From Parvularia atlantis (lineage: Eukaryota > Opisthokonta > Rotosphaerida), in the NCBI GenBank assembly GCA_943704415.1, contig CALSCO010000139.1, forward strand, positions 1 through 22,703: a stretch of 22,703 nucleotides of DNA, in the 5' to 3' direction. Positions 1 through 8,816 of this stretch are shown in pieces; the stretch's first letter is position 1; every line of letters begins with the position of its first letter. The translations under genes and the position numbers were made by a program. The notes beneath the pieces were generated by a model. That model ran no database searches. It saw only the letters and a list, made by a program, of their open reading frames with translations, and was not told the origin of the DNA.

Positions 1-56
1 TTCGTTTTCAGTTGGTTGTTTTCTCGTAACTCATCTCTCTGTGTGTGTGGTCGAAC

Positions 57-80
57 CCGGATGGCTGAGAGCCATGCCGG
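57..80 (+). terminator. Hairpin followed by AATAAA, possible 3'-end signal
   Basis: Bases 57-66 (CCGGATGGCT) pair with 70-80 (AGCCAT, one bulged G, CCGG) around a GAG loop. AATAAA follows at 82-87, which is the canonical poly(A) hexamer. This could be the 3' end of a transcript entering from the left, or part of a structured RNA of a mobile element. Only the fold and the hexamer are seen directly. Confidence 0.35.
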
Positions 81-179
81 AGGAATAAAGAACAACTCTC
101 TCTGTCTCTAGCGTCTGGCCAGAAGGCGAAACGGCGTGTCATGTCACGGTGCCGCTACGTATTGAACGTGCGCACACGG

Positions 180-199
180 CCGTTGAACAGGTTCAACGG
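180..199. repeat. 20-nt palindrome upstream of TPC
   Basis: CCGTTGAAC (180-188) and GTTCAACGG (191-199) are perfect inverted repeats with a 2-nt spacer. The element lies about 100 nt before the TPC start codon. It could be a dimeric transcription-factor site or a transposon-end feature; nothing further distinguishes these. Confidence 0.5.
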
Positions 200-201
200 T
201 T

Positions 202-249
202 GGAATGTTGTTGAATGATCGTGAAAGTTGAATGTTGTTGTTTCTCATC
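202..249 (+). repeat. Diverged block shared, inverted, with 21999-22041
   Basis: Read on the plus strand, this block shares GAATG, CGTGAA, TGAATGTTG and TTTCTCATC, in that order, with the minus strand of 21999-22041. I aligned them by eye with a few short gaps; roughly 36 of 50 columns agree. The copy at the right lies downstream of the Fanzor-like gene, so this may be a second, degraded copy of that element's 3' flank facing inward from the left. It could instead be a shared regulatory sequence. Confidence 0.4.
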
Positions 250-297
250 GACTGTGCACCGTGTCCGCGGTATAGATCGACAGTTGAGTGCGTCGAT

Positions 298-318
298 ATG
301 CACCGCGGCGCTGATGGG

Positions 319-351
<33 letters not shown>

Positions 352-1165
352 GCCCTGCTCGCCGCGCTGCCGCCGCCGGGGCGCCAGTTCCGCGACGCCA
401 TGCCGCTGCACGACGTGCGACCGGCGGGTGCGGGAAAGGCTGCGCCGGCCGCGTCCGGCCTCGAGCTGGCGCCCGCGCTCGATGAGAGCGATGACGAGGA
501 CGGGATGAACGAGGATATCCGTCTGTTCTCGGAAGACGACGAGACGGCCGAGCGGCGCACGGCTGACAACGACGTGCGTCGCGGCCCCATCCGCGGTCGG
601 CGCGATCGCTGAACACGAACCGATCGCCAGCGCCTGCTCGCCGTCACGCTCGTGCGCGACGCCTGGAACGGCCGCTCGTACGACTACCGCGAGGACGAGG
701 CTGCACTGCGGTGCGGCCGCCCGTGGGACGCGGCACGGTGGCGGCTCACGGTGCGTCGCGCAGCGTCTACAACCGTTTCCACAGCTCGTGGCTCAAGAAG
801 CTGTTCCTTGGGGCGAGCATCGGCCTGCTTGCGCTGGTGCTGTTTGAGCGGCCGACGTTTGCTGCGTGGCTGCTGCCCGTGGAGGTTGCACGCGCGGGCG
901 TCTGCGTGTGTGCCGTGTGCTCATGCCTCGGTGCCAGGCGACGATGGCGGCCGAGGCCGTGCTGCTCGGCGTGATGGCCATGCGCCTCGTCGCGATGCAT
1001 GCGTTCCTCAAGCCGCACCGCTTCTGGCTGGACGCGCGGACGCTGATGTCGCTCGGTGTGCTGACAGTACGTTGCGACTGAAGGCTCGGTCGTGTGCGCT
1101 GACGCGGGGCGCGTGCGCAGCTGACCGTGCTCGACATGGTCGTGTCCGCCACCGTGACCAGAGAG
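298..1165 (+). pseudogene. Two-pore channel (TPC) N-terminal part, truncated
   Basis: This is the first part of a TPC-type voltage-gated endolysosomal/vacuolar cation channel. Exons are 298-573, 631-710, 764-884, 938-1066 and 1121-1165, with 53-57 nt introns. The protein begins with ten aspartates (GAC repeat 319-348) and an acidic cytosolic region. It continues with the family's pre-S1 segment (AVTLVRDAWNGRSYDYRED, compare AVVFIEDAIQYRS in animal TPC2) and S1 (LLALVLFERPTF then LLPVE). S2 and S3 follow (AEAVLLGVMAMRLVAMHAFL, FWLDARTLMSLGVLTLTVLD). It stops after about 217 residues where a complete TPC has roughly 700-800 and twelve membrane segments. No S4, pore or second repeat follows; the next bases belong to a gene on the other strand. 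Start 298 is chosen over the in-frame ATG at 232. The cut could be a real deletion or an assembly join. Confidence 0.75.
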
Positions 1166-1472
1166 GTGTGCGTAGAGCCGGCCCTTGACCGTCAGGTGGT
1201 CGTTCTGCGCGCCTCGTTGGCCGTTGTCCTTGTCGAACGCGGCAGGCGAGAGGCAGACGCACGGCGGGCAGGTGGTTGCACCAGTGCGGCCGGCCCGGCG
1301 CGTGGCGCGGCCACTTGAGCCGCGGCGGGTCGCTGACGGACCAGAGCAGCGTCGCGTTGGCGCGGCGGTGGCGCGCGTACGGCGTCTCGATCAGGCCCGC
1401 GGCGGTGAAGGCGGTGCGCAGGAGCGCGAGGCGTGTGCGCGGCACGTCGTCAGCGATCTCGAACGTGCGCAT
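1163..1472 (-). pseudogene. Tubulin-tyrosine-ligase-like (TTLL) N-terminal part, truncated
   Basis: Exon 1 (1472-1263) and exon 2 (1204-1163), separated by a 58-nt GTGCGT...GCGCAG intron, encode about 84 residues. The segment resembles the start of a TTL domain: a helix with ALLRTAFTAAGLIET, then ATLLWSVSDPP (family pattern WnvLWS), and CNHLPA plus HLTVKGRLYAHL (family pattern NHFPG...LTRKDRLarNL). Intact TTLLs are ATP-grasp ligases that add tyrosine, glutamate or glycine to tubulin tails and are at least about 350 residues long. Here the ATP-binding region is absent because coding ends exactly where the oppositely oriented TPC fragment ends. The family assignment rests on short motifs and is moderate. 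The promoter side faces the aminotransferase gene. Confidence 0.5.
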
Positions 1473-1664
1473 CGTGCCAACGCTTGACGTGCTGTGGACG
1501 TGCTGCTTGACGTGCAGTGGACGTGCAGTGGACGTGCAGTGGACGTGCAGTGGACGTGCAGTGGACGAGCTGCTTGACGTGCTGCTGGATGTGCTGCTGG
1601 ATGTGCTGCTGGATGTGCTGCTGGACGTGCCTGCTGCTGCTCACTTCTCCACTTCTCGACGACG
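1473..1664. promoter_or_regulatory. Divergent promoter region TTLL / ACC-synthase-like, with minisatellites
   Basis: This 192-nt gap separates two divergently oriented start codons and must hold both promoters. Most of it is tandem repeat: five perfect 11-nt units GACGTGCAGTG (1509-1563), then four 12-nt units GAYGTGCTGCTG (1576-1623). The GACGTGC core resembles ACGT-core bZIP sites and recurs in the divergent promoter at 5057-5086. I saw no TATA box. Confidence 0.6.
1509..1623. repeat. Two adjacent minisatellites (11-nt x5, 12-nt x4)
   Basis: Units GACGTGCAGTG at 1509, 1520, 1531, 1542 and 1553 are identical. After a 12-nt variant, units starting at 1576, 1588, 1600 and 1612 read GACGTGCTGCTG once and GATGTGCTGCTG three times. 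The two arrays share the GACGTGC core, so they probably arose from one ancestral unit. There are no spacers, so this is not a CRISPR array. Confidence 0.9.
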
Positions 1665-3478
1665 ATGATCTCGGCGCGCGCATCGGCCCTCCTTGCCGCT
1701 GATCCAGGCATCCTGTGCGCGCCGACGGCGCCCGCCCGTGCCGCTCACACCAGCGGACCGCACAGCTTCGAGGGCTTCAACCGGGCGCTGCGCGACCCGT
1801 ACGACGCGACGACGCACCCGGGCGGCACGATCAACCTCGTGCGTAGACGCGCCGTCGTGCGCCGGCACGCGCGGCAGCCAACGTGCGCGCAGGGCACGGC
1901 CGAGAACCAGCTCAACACGGCCGAGATCGTCGCGCGCCTCCGCGACGCCGCCGCCGCGAGCGTCACGTCGGCCGCGACCAAGTATCAGAACCACACGGGC
2001 ACGGCGCGGCTGCGCGCCGCCGTCGCCGCCCTGCTCGCCCGCGCCGTGCGCCCGCTCGCGCCCGTCCTGCCCGCGCACGTCGCGATCCTCAACGGCGCCG
2101 GCACGACGCTCGACACGCTCTTTCAGGGTGCGCGTGCGCCACGTTGCACGGCCGCCTGCTGCTCACGTGTGACGCGCGTGCGCAGTCCTGTGCGACCCCG
2201 GTGACGGCGTGCTGCTGCCCGCGCCCTACTACGGCGCCTTCGACCAGGACCTCGGCAAGCGCGCCCAGGCGCGCATCGTGCCCGTGCCCACCACCAGCGC
2301 CCAGGGCTTCCAGCTGCGCCTGGAAGACGTCGTGCGCGCGCATCGCGAGGCCGTTGCCCAGGGTGTCCGCGTGCGCGCCCTGCTGCTCTCGAGCCCCAAC
2401 AACCCGTTCGGTGCGCGCGCACTCGCGCTCGGTGTGTATGCGTGTGCCTCACGCCGCGCACGCCAAGGCACCATCTACCCGGCCGAGCTGCTGCAGGCGC
2501 TGATCAGCTACACGGCCGAGGTGCTGCCCTGCGTGGTCGTCGTCCAAGTACACCATTGACGCGCGCGCGCGCCCGCAGCACGACCTGCACCTCGTCAGTG
2601 ACGAGATCTACATGCTGTCGGACTACTCGCGCGAGCTGTCGCAGCGCCCGGGCTTTGTGAGCGTGCTGTCGCTGCCACAGCCCAAGCCCGACAACGTGCA
2701 CGTCATCTGGGCGTTCTCAAAGGACTTTTGCGTGTCGGTGCGCGCGTCTGTGCCAAGGGGGCTGGGCCGGGCGCTCAGCAGTGACGTGCAGGGCTTCCGC
2801 ACGGGCGTGCTCGTCTCGCGCAACAGCAAGGTGCTCGAGGCGTTTGACTCGCTGGTGCGTCGCGGCCGCGCCGCTCAAGTAGCCGCTCACGCCGACTTCT
2901 CGACCGCAGTCGTACTTCACGGGCGTGCCGGTGCCGACGCAGAACCTGCTCACGCTGATGCTCGACGACGAGGAGTGGACCGATGGCTTCCTGCGCCTCA
3001 ACCGCCAGGTGTGCCACGCCCCGCAGCTACACACATACCGCTGACATCGCGCCCGCCAGCGCCTCGCCGCGGCGTACCGCTTCATCGTTGCGCGCCTCGA
3101 ACCTCTGGGCATCCGTGTCCTGCCCGCCAACGCCGGCTGTGCGCGCACCCTCCGCCAGCTGTCGGCACGCTGAGCGTCGCGCGCGCAGTCTTCGTCTGGG
3201 TCGACCTGCGCCCGTTCCTCAGCGCGCAGACGTTCGACGCCGAGCTGGCGCTGTGGAACCGCCTGCTCGAGCACAAGCTCTACATCGGTGCGGGCCGTTT
3301 GCCGTGCGTGCGCAGACTGGGCGCTGACACCGCACGGCACGGCGCGGCAGCACCAGGCCTCGCCTTCCGCTCGCCCGAACCCGGGTGGTTCCGCATCATC
3401 ACGGCCGCGCCCACGCAGACGATCGAGCTGGCCGTCGAGCGCGTCCGCCGCGCGATCGCCGCGGGGCCGCGTCTGTGA
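1665..3478 (+). CDS. ACC-synthase-like class I PLP aminotransferase
   Basis: Ten exons (1665-1838, 1893-2127, 2186-2410, 2468-2520, 2579-2737, 2792-2854, 2910-3008, 3060-3138, 3189-3287, 3351-3478) give 437 residues, the usual size for fold-type I aminotransferases. Hallmarks of the 1-aminocyclopropane-1-carboxylate synthase-like branch appear in order: INLGTAENQL, KYQNHTGTARLRAA, NGAGTTLDTLF, PAPYYGAFDQDL, SSPNNPFGT (Asn contacting PLP), LHLVSDEIYM (Asp and Tyr contacting the PLP ring), AFSKDFCVSGFRTG (Lys forming the Schiff base) and EPGWFRIITA (Arg binding the substrate carboxylate). Plant ACC synthase makes the ethylene precursor from S-adenosylmethionine, but animal and fungal ACCS-like proteins do not reliably do so. 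A cytosolic alanine/aromatic aminotransferase or C-S lyase role is therefore equally possible. The 2411 intron ends in AAG rather than CAG. The stop lies 49 nt from the convergent CAP gene's stop. Confidence 0.9.
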
Positions 3479-3527
3479 GGCGTGAGCGGGACGGCGTGCG
3501 GTGGCGACAACAACAACAAGGTGTATT
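3479..3527. other. 49-nt convergent intergenic spacer
   Basis: This separates the stop codons of the aminotransferase (+) and the CAP-domain gene (-). It contains a (CAA) run and TATTTTA but no AATAAA on either strand. Transcripts of the two genes almost certainly overlap at their 3' ends. Confidence 0.6.
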
Positions 3528-5047
3528 TTAGAAGCGCTTCGGTGCGGGTGTGGGCGGCAGCATCGGGTTGCGGGACGCGCTCGCGCCGGGTACGGGCGGC
3601 TTGGGCGCGACGGGCGGCTTGGCTGCGGCGCCGGGCGGGCCGGGGCGCAGCGCCATCGGCGGCGGGCTCATTGGGCGCGGCGTGGCGGGCGCGGCGGCGT
3701 AGGGCGTGGGCGGCGCCGGGCGTGGTGGCGGGCTGGTCGGGCGGGCGGGGACGGGCGACGCGACAGGCACGGGCGGCGGCGGCTTGCGCAGCGACGCGGA
3801 TGAGCCCCCGCTCATCAGCTCGGTCGACGACACGCCGCGGCCGCCGGTGGAGGGGTAGGGCGAGCGGAACGTGTGGTACTTCTCGACGATACGCTTGCGG
3901 AAGACGACGGCGAGCACGACGAGCGCCGCGACGACCAGCGCCACGATCACGCCGGCCGCGATCGCGCCCGCGCTGCCGCCACCACCGCCGCCGGTGCCGT
4001 TCTGCGTCTGCGTCGAGCCGCTGTTGGTGCCGCTGGGTGAGCTGGTCGGTCCGCTCGTCGCTCCGGTCGGTCCGTTGGTCGGTCCGTTGGTCGGTCCGTT
4101 GGTGGGCGCATTCGTCGGTCCGGTTGTCGGCGCGTTCGTGGGTGCGTTCGTGGGTGTATTGGTGGGCGCGTTTGTCGGCGCGTTCGTCGGCGCGCTTGTT
4201 GGGACGGTGGTGCCGGCGGAGCAGCCATTGCAGAGCGACGTCGGGATCGGGCGCTGACCGATGTAGTTGCCCTGGCGCAGCAGCGTGTCAGACACGGGCG
4301 GCGTCACGCGTGCGAAACCCATCGGCTCGCACCGGCGGGTTGAAGTTGCATACCTGGCGCGCGGCGCAACGGCGCGTCAGCGACCGCCTCGCCAGCAGCG
4401 CGTGTGTGAAACGCACCCAAAACGTCCACGAGCCGCTGCCGAAGGGCGAGTTGGCCGTGCACTGGGCCTGCCCCGTCGCTCACGGTCAGCGGGAGGCGTC
4501 AGATTGGGCGCCCGCGAACGCACGACGCCGCAGCCGATGGTTGTGCTGCTCTGCCAGATCACTTGCGTGTAGTGACCGCACTGCTTGCCGGCCGCGCAGG
4601 TGTTGGCCGCGCACGACCAGTCGCTGCGCTCGTCGATCCACCCGTTCGATGCAGATGTCACCGACTGCGACGGCGCGCCGGCCGCGAGCTGCGCGGCTCC
4701 GCTGTCAGCACAAAACGTCAACAAAGACGCGCAACGCACGTTCTCGCCGTAGCCGTAGACCTGCAGGCCCTGCGCGTTCAGGTTCTGCATCGGTGCGTCA
4801 GCGGCACAGACGGGGCGCGCAAGAGCACCGTGAAACGCACGTGCTTGTAGTTGCAGCCCGACGCCCAGAGCTGCGCCTTGGCCGCGACGGCGTCGTCCCA
4901 GGTGAGCGCGTCGAGACACACGGCCGCGCGCGCCTGGTTGTGCAGGCTGAGCAGCGTCGCCTTGTCGGCCGCGCTGACGAGCGACTGCGCCCGCGCGCCG
5001 GCCGCTGCTGCGGCGAGGACGGCGAGGACGGCGAGAGCGAGGCGCAT
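3528..5047 (-). CDS. Membrane-anchored CAP/SCP-domain protein with proline-rich tail
   Basis: Five exons (5047-4841, 4784-4524, 4467-4417, 4353-4333, 4271-3528) encode 427 residues. A signal peptide (1-20, MRLALAVLAVLAAAAAGARA) precedes a CAP domain (CRISP/antigen 5/PR-1 family): LHNQARA near 35-41, GYGEN, GHYTQVIWQSS (CAP signature 1) and VCNFNPPGNYIGQ (CAP signature 2, rebuilt only when the 21-nt fourth exon is included). Its paired cysteines and CAP histidines are present. Unlike secreted CAPs, it continues into a PTNAPTN/PTNGPTN mucin-like stalk, a Gly run, one transmembrane helix (about 281-303, SAGAIAAGVIVALVVAALVV), a basic stop-transfer (FRKR) and a ~120-residue cytosolic tail full of PxxP motifs (for example KPPVAPKPPVPG) that resemble SH3 ligands. 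I infer a type I surface protein that couples an outer CAP domain to cytosolic adaptors. An in-frame ATG at 5131 would spoil the signal peptide, so 5047 is chosen. Confidence 0.88.
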
Positions 5048-5153
5048 GCTGCGCACGCGACGTGCACGCGACGTGCACGCGACGTGAATGAAACTTGCGC
5101 AGCCAATCAGCGCCTGCGACGTCATATTCACTCGCGACCGCTGTCACTCAAGG
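5048..5153. promoter_or_regulatory. 106-nt bidirectional promoter (CAP gene / UNR-like gene)
   Basis: This lies between two divergent start codons. It contains AGCCAATCAG (5101-5110), a perfect match to the NF-Y CCAAT consensus, and GACGTCAT (5118-5125), a CRE/ATF-like site. It also holds two complete and one partial 11-nt units GCGACGTGCAC (5057-5086) whose GACGTGC core is the same as in the minisatellite promoter at 1509-1623. No TATA box is evident. An ATG at 5088 in frame with the UNR-like gene would extend that protein by 22 residues but lies within the repeat/CCAAT area. Confidence 0.7.
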
Positions 5154-8100
5154 ATGGCCTCGTCCGCCGCGCGCCTCGTCGGGCGGGTCAAGCGGCTGCT
5201 GCCGGCCGACGGCGCGCCGACGTACGGCTTCATCCGCGCGGCGGCCGGCCGCGACGACCTGTTCTTCCACATGAGCCACGTCGCGATGCCGTGCGTGACG
5301 CCTGCGCGTCTGGGGGCGGGCCGCGTGGCGCCCTTTGCCGGCTGTGGCGCCAACGCGCGTGTCGTGCGCGCGCGCGCAGCGACATCGCCGAGGGCGACCG
5401 CGTCGAGTTCACGCTGCACGTCGACGCGCGCGGCCGCGTCAACGCGACGGACGTGACCGCGGCCGCGGCCGAGAGCGTGCCGCCCCAGCAACAGCAGCAG
5501 CAGCTGAAGGCCGTCGTTGTGGCGCCACATCCCGCCCAGGACGCGCAGCGCGAGGGCGGCGCCGTGCGCGCCGAGGCCGTCGTCGAGGTCGTGGCCACGT
5601 TGACCGACGCGCCGTGGGGCTCGCTGCGCGTGCGGCAGATTGGGCGCGAGCGGCTGCCCGTCGCGCGCCTGCTGATGTACCACATCGACGACGTCGACCG
5701 GTGCGCCTCCTGCCCGCTCCTGCTGCTGCGCCCGCTCAGCACATGTACAGCCGCTCCGCCAAGCTGCAGGAGGACGACGTTGTGCACTTTGTCATCGCCG
5801 AGGACGAGCAGGGCGAGTATGGTGCGTCGCGTTGTGCCCAATCGTTGCAGCACGGCGCTGATCGCAGTCCGGCGGCCAGGCAAGGACGTCGTGCTCGTGG
5901 CGCGCGCATCGCTGCCGCGCTACCGCGGTGTCGTCGACACGATCAAGGGCAGCCGTGCCTGGATCCGCCCTTCGGTCAGCGGCACGACGACCGCCGTCGA
6001 CCTGCCCGCGTTCGACATCGAGCGCGACTTTGCGGCGTCGGTCGCCGCCGGCAGCCGCACCACCTGCGAGGAGCGCACGCCCGTCTTCTTCTCGCTTCAG
6101 CCCAACACGCCCGGCCGCGCGGTCTACGTCTGCGGGGCCGACGCCGGCGCTGCGGCCGACGTGAGCGACGCGCGCCTGGCCGCACTGCAGCTCAAGCCGA
6201 ACGAGATGCACAACGCGGTCGTCGTGCGCGACTGCGCCCTCGATGCCATGCCGCTACTGCATCAAAACGCCGTGCCGCTGCCGGGCCTCGTGCGCGTGCG
6301 CCTCGACGCGTCGACGGACCTCTATGCGACCTTTGAGGAGAATGACATCGCGCCGGCCGACCACGTGCGCGCTGCCGCCGCGTGCCGCACACACGTGCCG
6401 CTGCTGACGCGTTCTCGCACCGCGCGCACAGGAGCTCGTCGGCTCGATGCTGAACGTGGGCGACGAGGTCCAGTGCCGCCTCGACGTCGCCTCGTCGTTC
6501 GACATCCGCGCCAAGCGCGTGCGGCACGTGCGCTTCGGCCCGCACAAGGTAGTCACGGCGCGCGTCAAGATGATCAAGCGGCGGTGCGCGTGCTGGCGGG
6601 CTGTGGGTCCCGTGCAGCTCATGCGTGGTGCGGCGCGCAGCAACGGCTTTGTTGTTATCCCGCGCATGCAGTACCACGTCTACTTTCCGATCAACGGCGA
6701 TTGCAGCTTTGTCGAAGGCGACGATGTGCGGCGTGCCACGGTGCCGCGCCGCCTGCTGACACGTAACGGCGCGCAGGTCGAGTGCACGCTCATCACGAGC
6801 AACATCCAGGGCCGCCCGACCGCGTTCAACCTCAAGCGCCTCCCGCCGACGCCGTCCGAGGAGGCGCGTACCCCGCCCGCCGTCGTGTGGGCCGCGCTGT
6901 CTAATGCTCGCACTCGTCGCGCGCAGACGATCGTGCTGCAGCAGGCTGTGCCCGCACGCGTCGTGCGTACGCCGCAGGTCGACCACCCCGGGCTGGTCGA
7001 GGTTAGCGGAGGGCCGGTACGGCCGTCCGCCATCCGCCGTCCGCGCACGCTGTGTCTGATGCATGTGCGCGTGCAGACGATCGAGTACGAGAACCGGTCA
7101 GCGACGCGGGAGGGAGGGGCGCACGGGCCGCGCGCCTGACGCGCGCTGGCGGTTGCAGGGACGTCGTGGGCACGCGCCGGCTGGGCGTCAACGATGAAGT
7201 CACGGTCGACATTGTCACGCTGCGCAATGGCAGCACGGCTGCCGTCCGCCTCACGAGCCAGCACGCGGCCGTGTTCGTGGCGCCGCGCCAGCAAGGCATG
7301 CTGTGCGCTGACGACCCGCGCACGCGCCAGCAACGACGGCCCGGCAAGAGAAAAGGGCGTTGTGCTGATGCTCGCGCTGCCCGAGGGGTATGGCTTCATC
7401 GTGCCCTCAACCCCTGCCGACGCCGACGGCATGTACTTTAGCGTGCGCGACGTAACTTTTGCGCTCGAGAAGGTGGCGTGCGCCGTTTGTTGGGCCGCGT
7501 GCTTAACCGTCGACACGCCGCCAGCTGCGCATGCACAGTGAGGTGACGTTTGTGCGCAGCGTCAGCCGCAGGGATGGCCGACCGATCGCCGTCGACATCA
7601 CGCTCGCGCCGGAGGACTCGGTCAAGGTGCGCTCGGCGTGACGCGCTGGCCCGCGACTCACGCGTGCTGCGCCCAGTCGGTGATGCCACTGCGGCGCGGC
7701 AGGATCGAGGGCAACGACAAGAAGCCCATCGTGCGTGCCTGGCTGCGCGGTTAAAGCGTATGCTCATCCGGTATCGCGCGCGCCAGACCTCGATCGTGTG
7801 CGACGACAGCGACAGCCAGGGTGCCATCTACACCTTCTATGAGGCCGACGTGGCCGCGGACCTGTGCGGCTTCCGTGCCGGCGACCGCGTCACCTTCTTC
7901 GGCACACGCAGCGGCGGCAAGCAGTCGGGCAGCCTGGTGCGTTGTGGGCGCGCGCTGTTGGGGCCGTACTGTCTGACACCGCCCTCGAAAGCGCGCGTTC
8001 TGCGTCGCGGTTGAGAAGCCCGCGGACGAGGAGCGCTCGCATGGCATCGTAATTGAGATGAGCGAGCTGCAGTCGGTCATTTGGACGCCCGAAGTCACGG

Positions 8101-8816
8101 TCCGTGTGCCGCTCACGCACTGGGCCCGCTTCGACGAGATTGCCCAGCCGCCGACGCCCGGCACGCTCGTCAGCTTTGTCGTCGCGACCAAGGTGCGCTC
8201 GCAAGCAAGCAGCTGCCCGGCGTGGCTTCGCTGACGTCGCTGCCAGGGCGCCCGCTCGCTCCGTGTCACCCGCGTCAAGCCCGCGGCTGACGACGGCTCG
8301 GTCGTCTTCAAGGTTGCGATTGCGCGTGTCAGCACGCTCTCAACGCTCTCACCACTCACTCTTTGCGCGCGCACAGACCTTTGGCGACGTCAAGCACCTG
8401 CCGACGCCCGAGCGTCCCGGCCGCATCGCGACGGACGACGCGTCGATCCTGCTCACGGCCGAGGCGCTCGTGTGCGTCTGCGCTGGCCGTGCTGACATTT
8501 GACGCTCACACATTCGTTGGCCAGCGAGCCTGTCGACGTCGGCGACACGGTCGAGTTCACAGTCGTCTACGACCGCGAGCAGCAGCACCTCGCAGCACGT
8601 GGCGTGCAGCGGCACCGGCGCAAGTCGCTCTTCACCAAGCGCGCCGAGCCCTCGAGCGAGCGCGTGCGCCTGCAGCTTGCGCCGTCGCCAGACGTGGCGG
8701 TGCTGCGCCAGCCGCGCGGGCCCGACGGCACGATCGGTGCGCGCACCTCGCTGACAAGTGTACGTCGCTCACCACGCGCACACACAGGCTTCAGCGCGGC
8801 GCTCTGGGTGCGGTGA
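5154..8816 (+). CDS. UNR/CSDE1-like multi-cold-shock-domain RNA-binding protein
   Basis: Nineteen exons (first 5154-5290, last 8788-8816) sum to 881 residues; human CSDE1 has about 800. Cold-shock domains follow one another. The first is canonical, with RNP1-like YGFI (24-27) and RNP2-like DLFFHMS (35-41), then EGDRVEFTLHVD. Later units include LEKGVVLMLALPEGYGFIV, RNGFVVIPRMQYHVYFPI with EGDDVECTLITSN, GPTIEYENRDVVGTRRLGVN, and VEPVDVGDTVEFTVVYD. Several units lack the aromatic RNP residues, as in UNR, where canonical and non-canonical domains alternate. UNR proteins bind purine-rich single-stranded RNA in the cytoplasm and control translation and mRNA decay; that role is inferred here. The protein ends in GFSAALWVR, like the C-terminal GF..AR.. 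of UNR. Splice sites were set by restoring G-D-x-V-x-F motifs. Exon 9 is only 20 nt, and the 6882/6885 donor is ambiguous by one codon. Confidence 0.85.

Larger units (their letters stand above)
1..297. other. Left-edge non-coding region upstream of TPC
   Basis: I see no convincing coding sequence here. The stretch is visibly less GC-rich than the genes to its right. It contains a hairpin (57-80) followed by AATAAA (82-87), a CT-rich run, a 20-nt palindrome (180-199), and a block (202-249) that resembles a block at the other end of the window in inverted orientation. The last ~50 bases must serve as 5' leader or promoter of the two-pore channel gene if that gene is expressed. An in-frame ATG at 232 exists but lies inside the repeated block, so I prefer 298 as the start. 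Confidence 0.5.

Noticed and set aside
46-80. tRNA-like A and B box resemblance (GGTCGAACCCGG next to ATGGCTGAGAGCC)
   Set aside because: The boxes are in the wrong order, the T-loop lacks one base, and no cloverleaf or acceptor stem can be drawn.
232-297. An upstream in-frame ATG for the TPC gene
   Set aside because: It falls inside the sequence block shared with the other end of the window, and the added residues show no similarity to the channel family.
1509-1623. CRISPR-like array
   Set aside because: The repeats are 11-12 nt, directly adjacent and without spacers, in a eukaryotic genome; they are minisatellites.
3482-6766. A 1094-codon plus-strand open frame
   Set aside because: It runs antisense through the whole CAP-domain gene and then in and out of the UNR-like exons. 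Its translation is low-complexity Arg/Ala/Ser-rich, typical of a shadow frame in GC-rich DNA.
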